Positions 60,129-64,000 of a stretch of DNA of 64,000 bases are shown here, one piece after another (position 1 is the first letter of the stretch; the number at the start of each line of letters is the position of its first letter). Below the pieces are notes generated by a model that was not told where the DNA came from, did not search any database, and saw only the letters and a program-made list of their open reading frames with translations. The stretch comes from Haemonchus contortus. Its lineage: Eukaryota; Nematoda; Chromadorea; Rhabditida; Trichostrongylidae. A program made the position numbers and the translations under genes. Location of the stretch: assembly GCA_000469685.2 (NCBI GenBank), contig LS997562.1:44210869-44274868 (forward strand). Reading direction: 5' to 3'.

Positions 60129-60239
60129 ATGTATACCAGGCAACTAAACGACTATTATAGGGCAAATATTTGGTCTTTCCTTTTCAAAGTGATCCTCCTG
60201 GTTACCATCTTTACAACATTGATTTCCACGCTAAGCAAG
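60129..60239 (+). CDS. Candidate first exon, signal-anchor type
   Basis: The ATG at 60129 opens a frame of 37 codons ending at a donor (AAG|GTGCAT) at 60240, phase 0. The peptide has a short polar N-terminus (MYTRQLNDYYRANIW) and one hydrophobic segment (FLFKVILLVTIFTTLIST), the layout of a type II membrane protein such as a Golgi enzyme. A possible next exon begins after TGTTTCAG (60379, NTKYLRTRQCTKIYF) in phase, but it runs into a stop after 27 codons, so the gene is not resolved. Confidence 0.35.
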
Positions 60240-61409
60240 GTGCATATTCCTCCAATTTTTAATATCCTTTCTATGAATTTTTATATATTTAAATTTCAAA
60301 TCCTATGTTTTGAATAATTTTATTTCATTATGTGTGCATTTAATCTCTTTATTTATATTGTTCCTTGATCTGTTTCAGAACACCAAGTATCTACGAACTC
60401 GACAGTGCACAAAAATTTACTTTCATGATAAAATGCTTGAATTTTTATTTTTACAGAATTAGTTTTGGACACTTCTTTTATTTCGAACTTATGAGTCTTC
60501 AGTTGTCAAAGACTTTTATTTACTGCATCATTCTATTTTTGTTTGTGTTTTTCGAAATCTTTACTTGATGTCTTTTCCCGGATTTAGTTTCTATACTCCA
60601 TTATTGGATTTAGAATTTTTCGAAATGCGATCACGTTATAGCATTTTTGAATTTATGATATTTTAGAGACGTTTTACATCGTTTTATGATTGTTTATAAT
60701 TATTTACTTTTTAAAATATTATATATTTACCTTTGTATTTATATTTCGAAATCTTTGCTCTTTTTTCCTTCGTGTTATCATTGACTGAGGGAAGGAGAGG
60801 GTGTCCGAAGTATTGCCGTCTGTGAGTTTTATGATGTTTTCAATGTCTGCCCATCAGACATGCTAATCCACCGATTAGCCGTATTATCTATGGCTGTAAA
60901 TATGATTCTGAATGAAACAAAGTGATTAGAGAAATCAAATTAGGATGCTTTTAACTTAGATATTCTGAACTTTCAATTCTTTTTCGGTTTCTAACAAAAA
61001 ATCATTTTCATCAGTTTTGTTTACAGTCGAGACAGCTTTCTTTTCCCTAGGTGACGGTATAAGGGTAACTGTAATTAAGCAGTTTTTTTTGCAAAAACCA
61101 TTCGTCTTTATAACCTGCCAATTTCAAGATTTCAATGCAATTATAATTCCGCTCTGGTACAAGCCATATACTCTACTTCTATTGGAATCGTTTGGGGTTT
61201 TCATGCGGTTTGCTATAAACTATGGCCCATAGTCCTTGAGTATTCATCCTCTTAGACAACTTTTCTCCTATTTTTCCTTTCTAGCTTTTCTGTTTTCACA
61301 TTTCTATTCATCCTTCAATCGTTTTTCTTTTCAATTGCGCTACGTTTCCAAGCATCGTTGTGTAAACTTTTTTTTGTACGCCCAGTTCGAACTCTTTAGT
61401 CCAACTCAC
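60240..61409. other. Very AT-rich region, no gene resolved
   Basis: T-rich plus strand with many short ORFs of hydrophobic composition that follow from base composition. No supported exon. A possible terminal exon for the minus-strand secreted gene lies just after the acceptor at about 60913 (NHIYSHR and a stop). Confidence 0.4.
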
Positions 61410-61574
61410 TTGAGTGCAGAGGTCCATAAGTCTGAACTTTGGAATAGGTCCGGATTCGACCTTTCTAAATCCTTTTTTGGCTTTCAAACCATCGAAATTT
61501 GCTGTTCCGGTTGTCATTTGATAGATTGTGCAGCAGAGGTTCATGGTGATGAGGGCGAGCACTCGAGATCTCAT
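61410..61574 (-). CDS. First exon of a secreted protein
   Basis: The ATG at 61574 opens 55 codons that end exactly at a consensus donor GTGAGT (CAA|GTGAGT), phase 0. Residues 1-24 form a signal peptide (MRSRVLALITMNLCCTIYQM, then TTGTA with cleavage expected near NFDGL). The mature part is basic (KAKKGFRK, PIPKFRLMDLC). The next exon is uncertain; an acceptor GTTTCATTCAG near 60913 would add seven residues and a stop, giving a peptide of about 62 residues. Such a short secreted basic peptide could be a neuropeptide-like, antimicrobial or excretory-secretory product, but no family is recognised. Confidence 0.5.
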
Positions 61575-62099
61575 GGATCAGATTCTTGAAAGCGCTGCTC
61601 CTGCATTCCGAAACTTCTGTTCAATGTCAGTACATATGAATAGATATTGATTTTACGCTCTGCAACCGCCGTGAACCATACATCCAATGAACATTTAGTA
61701 AATTCTTATGTCACAGTCGGAATCTCATTTCTTTTCTCTTGGAATCCTTTCTTGTTTGCACAATTACTGTATTTCTTCTTTTTCATTTTTCTAATACTGA
61801 AATCAAATAAAAAAATTAAACCTTGCAATGACGAGCATATTGCAATGTGACTATACTGGACATGTATGTCCTTTATAGAGCAATTGCTCTTAAAATCCAC
61901 TTCATAATGAAAAGCTTGTCGAGTGTTGTTCACAACAGTGCAATCACAGACAGCTTTAGAGGGCCAATATATTTAGGTAAATAATTATCAAATAATCATT
62001 TAAACAATACTAATTCAGTATTAAACATGTTAAATAAGGTACAGCAACAGGACGAACAGTTCAGTCCCCCTACCTTCGAAAGATCTCTAGGATTTCTGG

Positions 62100-62533
62100 C
62101 ATACTCTGGTCCCCATTCTCGGACAAAGGCGAGGAGAGGAATGTTTCCTGGCCGTTGTTGTTGGGCTGAGACCAGGGGCAGTTCCGTTGCGTGTATGTGT
62201 TGTGTGGCCGGGTGTTGTGTGTAGTGTGCGAGATCTGTCGTTTATAACCGATGTTATGGCCGATGCCAGCCAGCCTGGCGAAATGGCGAACTAAACGGCA
62301 ACCCTTTGCCCTTGTCTCTCAGACCACCCACCACCCACGGCGACGGCATCTCACCTCCGCTCCCATACCCGAACCGCTCTACTCACCCGAGCTATTGTCG
62401 AGAAGGCGATAATCGCTTGTCGAACTCATGCCATGTCAAAGAAGTTGTTCCATGCTCCTCCATACTCTGAAACCAGTCCCAGTGCATGAGCCGGTGGGCT
62501 AATTTTCCGCACCGTTGCGTTGACGCAGCGGTG
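62100..62533. other. GC-rich block with a hairpin
   Basis: A GC-rich patch with long C/A-rich stretches. CACCGTTGCGT and ACGCAGCGGTG at 62510-62533 form a hairpin with one mismatch and a 2-bp loop. ORFs on both strands at 62499-62748 lack splice signals. Confidence 0.35.
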
Positions 62534-62943
62534 ACGCGGCCTTTCTGAGATGATTAATGTCGATGAAAAACTCGTTTTCCATAGAGAGCGTTTCTTTTTC
62601 GAGCATTTCTAATTTGCTTTGGGATCCATACCAGAACACTGGAGCTAATGGACGTCTCGAAAAACTGATGCTGCTTGTCGCCTTGACGACTGCTTCAAGC
62701 AGAATATGGAATTGCCACATAAAGATTCAAATAAAACGATGTTTATGAGACTTTAGGTTTTCATGAAGTTGGTTACTTATGAGGAGAGCTGGGATGGCTG
62801 AAGCTTAGGCACTTCCATCGTGCCCTTACCCAGATCGCTCCTTGAGATTTCTTCCTGATTTCCTGTATTCTTCGGGTTTGGGTGTGGGGCATTAAGAGTA
62901 ATCCTTAGCCAGTTGTCTCATGCGTGCCTTCTGAGCATGGCAA

Positions 62944-63386
62944 TTGCTATTCAAGCTAGATAAGATGTATTTTACATTATATCTGACTTGTGAGAGATCT
63001 CCTGTCATTATTTGTACAGCATTGTCCGTTTCCTCCTACTTCTTTCCCTCTATAAGCTGGATCGGAAGCAGGCCATGTTTTTTTGGATTTTGGCACCGCC
63101 TACAATGGCGTACTACCTCAGTTCTTCTCAATGTCATCCGAAGACCCTTTGCTTGTTCTGTTCGATATCATCCTTTCTATCCGAATAACTTCGTTCCCTT
63201 CGTTCCTCTTTTTCACAGTATGATGTTTGGCCGTCAGCCTTGGGCTCTGCCTCAAGGCTCTCTCCTATTTCTTCTTTCAGGGCTTTTTCTTCTGGTTTTT
63301 GTTGACAGGAATGCCCTCAGAGTTCTGCTTTTATATTGTACGGCACACCCTTGGGTGTATTGAAATAAATAAATAAATAAATAAAC
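62944..63386 (+). mobile_element. LINE-like 3' end with (AAAT)n tail
   Basis: The sequence ends in a small perfect hairpin (ACACCCTTGGGTGT, about 63345-63358) followed by a stop and an (AAAT)n tail at 63363-63385. A tandem AAAT tail after a stem-loop is characteristic of RTE/CR1-type non-LTR retrotransposons, which are often truncated at the 5' end. The 139-codon plus ORF (62944-63363) is hydrophobic and shows no reverse-transcriptase motif, so it is probably not the functional frame. Confidence 0.45.
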
Positions 63387-64000
63387 TTCGTCAATACAAC
63401 TACATATAAGGTTGATAAACACCTTGTACGGCCAAAGTTTTTACGAATATGTTTTCTCTTTAGCCCGACATGATGGAATCGACTCATGAAAGTGGCTAAC
63501 CGTAATCTAGCATGCTATAACTGTTGAAACGCACTTATCAACCACAGGAATATAAGCAGGTGGAAGTACTGCCCTTTGATGTAACTAGGCTGTAGAGCAC
63601 GATCTCAACATGAAGCGGTAGATGAATTGTACATCGTTTTAAACTTGAACTCAGGTTTGTACGGATCCTAACCCAAGAACCTTGCAATATCAGTTAGTGA
63701 AATCGTTGTTGTGAATAATAATAAATTCCGCTGGGATGGATTATGGTAAAAAAGGTTTTCCTCACTAGGGAAAAGGACCACTATGTTAGAGTTCCGAAAT
63801 TCTACTCCCACTCTTCTGTAAATGAAAAGAAAGAAAACCCGAAAAGGAAGGTGAAGTGTAAACACTGGTAGGAGGTGTAGGTGTAGTAAGTATCGTATCC
63901 TTGCGCTCTTTCCGTTCTTCTCCTGTGCTCCCCGTCCCTTCACTCGGTTAATATGCCTTGCCATGCGGTCCGCCGTCTTCCATCGTAGCGAAAGGTAGAA
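63387..64000. other. Right end, no feature seen
   Basis: No supported exon. The minus-strand 98-codon ORF at 63668-63964 has no splice or motif support. Confidence 0.45.

Noticed and set aside
62499..62748. Overlapping ORFs of 73 and 63 codons on opposite strands
   Set aside because: Both strands are equally open and neither has splice context. They probably follow from base composition or a repeat.

Overview
The window looks like AT-rich nuclear DNA from a parasitic nematode. A clade V strongylid of the hookworm type is my best guess; this is inferred, not proven. The reasons are genes split into many short exons with both small and multi-kilobase introns, an apparent spliced-leader acceptor 11 nt before a start codon, nematode-type membrane protein families, and many degenerate copies of a tRNA-headed SINE. 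Nothing here looks bacterial. Long ORFs are a poor guide in this window, so genes were rebuilt by chaining splice sites with matching phase.

Left end (1-8.15 kb): no convincing gene. It holds four SINE copies, small duplications, and a pre-miRNA-like foldback at 3407-3488 whose minus-strand 5' arm carries a let-7-type seed.

8.16-19.91 kb, plus strand: a complete 16-exon gene for a 645-residue secreted or surface protein with two tandem DOMON domains, an acidic Ser/Thr-rich linker and a C-terminal six-cysteine module. One intron carries a 525-bp Tc1-type MITE. Five of its introns appear to end in TTAAG.

21.20-26.54 kb, minus strand: a complete six-exon gene for a 227-residue four-helix membrane protein, with an AATAAA signal and a likely trans-splice acceptor. 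It is convergent with the DOMON gene.

26.6-42.7 kb: mostly intergenic. It holds a SINE, several copies of a short repeat with core GCATGGCGTAT, an AAT microsatellite, a tRNA-like SINE head, a long hairpin at 39.83-39.93 kb, one convincing minus-strand exon near 39.0 kb and a Cys-rich minus-strand ORF at 40.5-41.0 kb.

42.8-50.9 kb, plus strand: the 3' half of a tetraspanin-like gene, with CCG motif, second LEL cysteine pair, TM4 and stop codon. It includes a 17-nt microexon and a 4.4-kb last intron. The TM1/TM2 exons were not found.

51-64 kb: isolated exons of unrecognised genes on both strands, two facing ATTAT-type pentamer arrays able to form a large cruciform, a well-preserved SINE, an unresolved coding-like block at 57.0-58.7 kb, a signal-peptide first exon at 61.4-61.6 kb (minus), and a LINE-like 3' tail at 63.36 kb.

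The genes do not form an obvious pathway. The DOMON, four-TM and tetraspanin proteins all point to membrane or extracellular roles. The item most worth testing as something new is the let-7-like hairpin.
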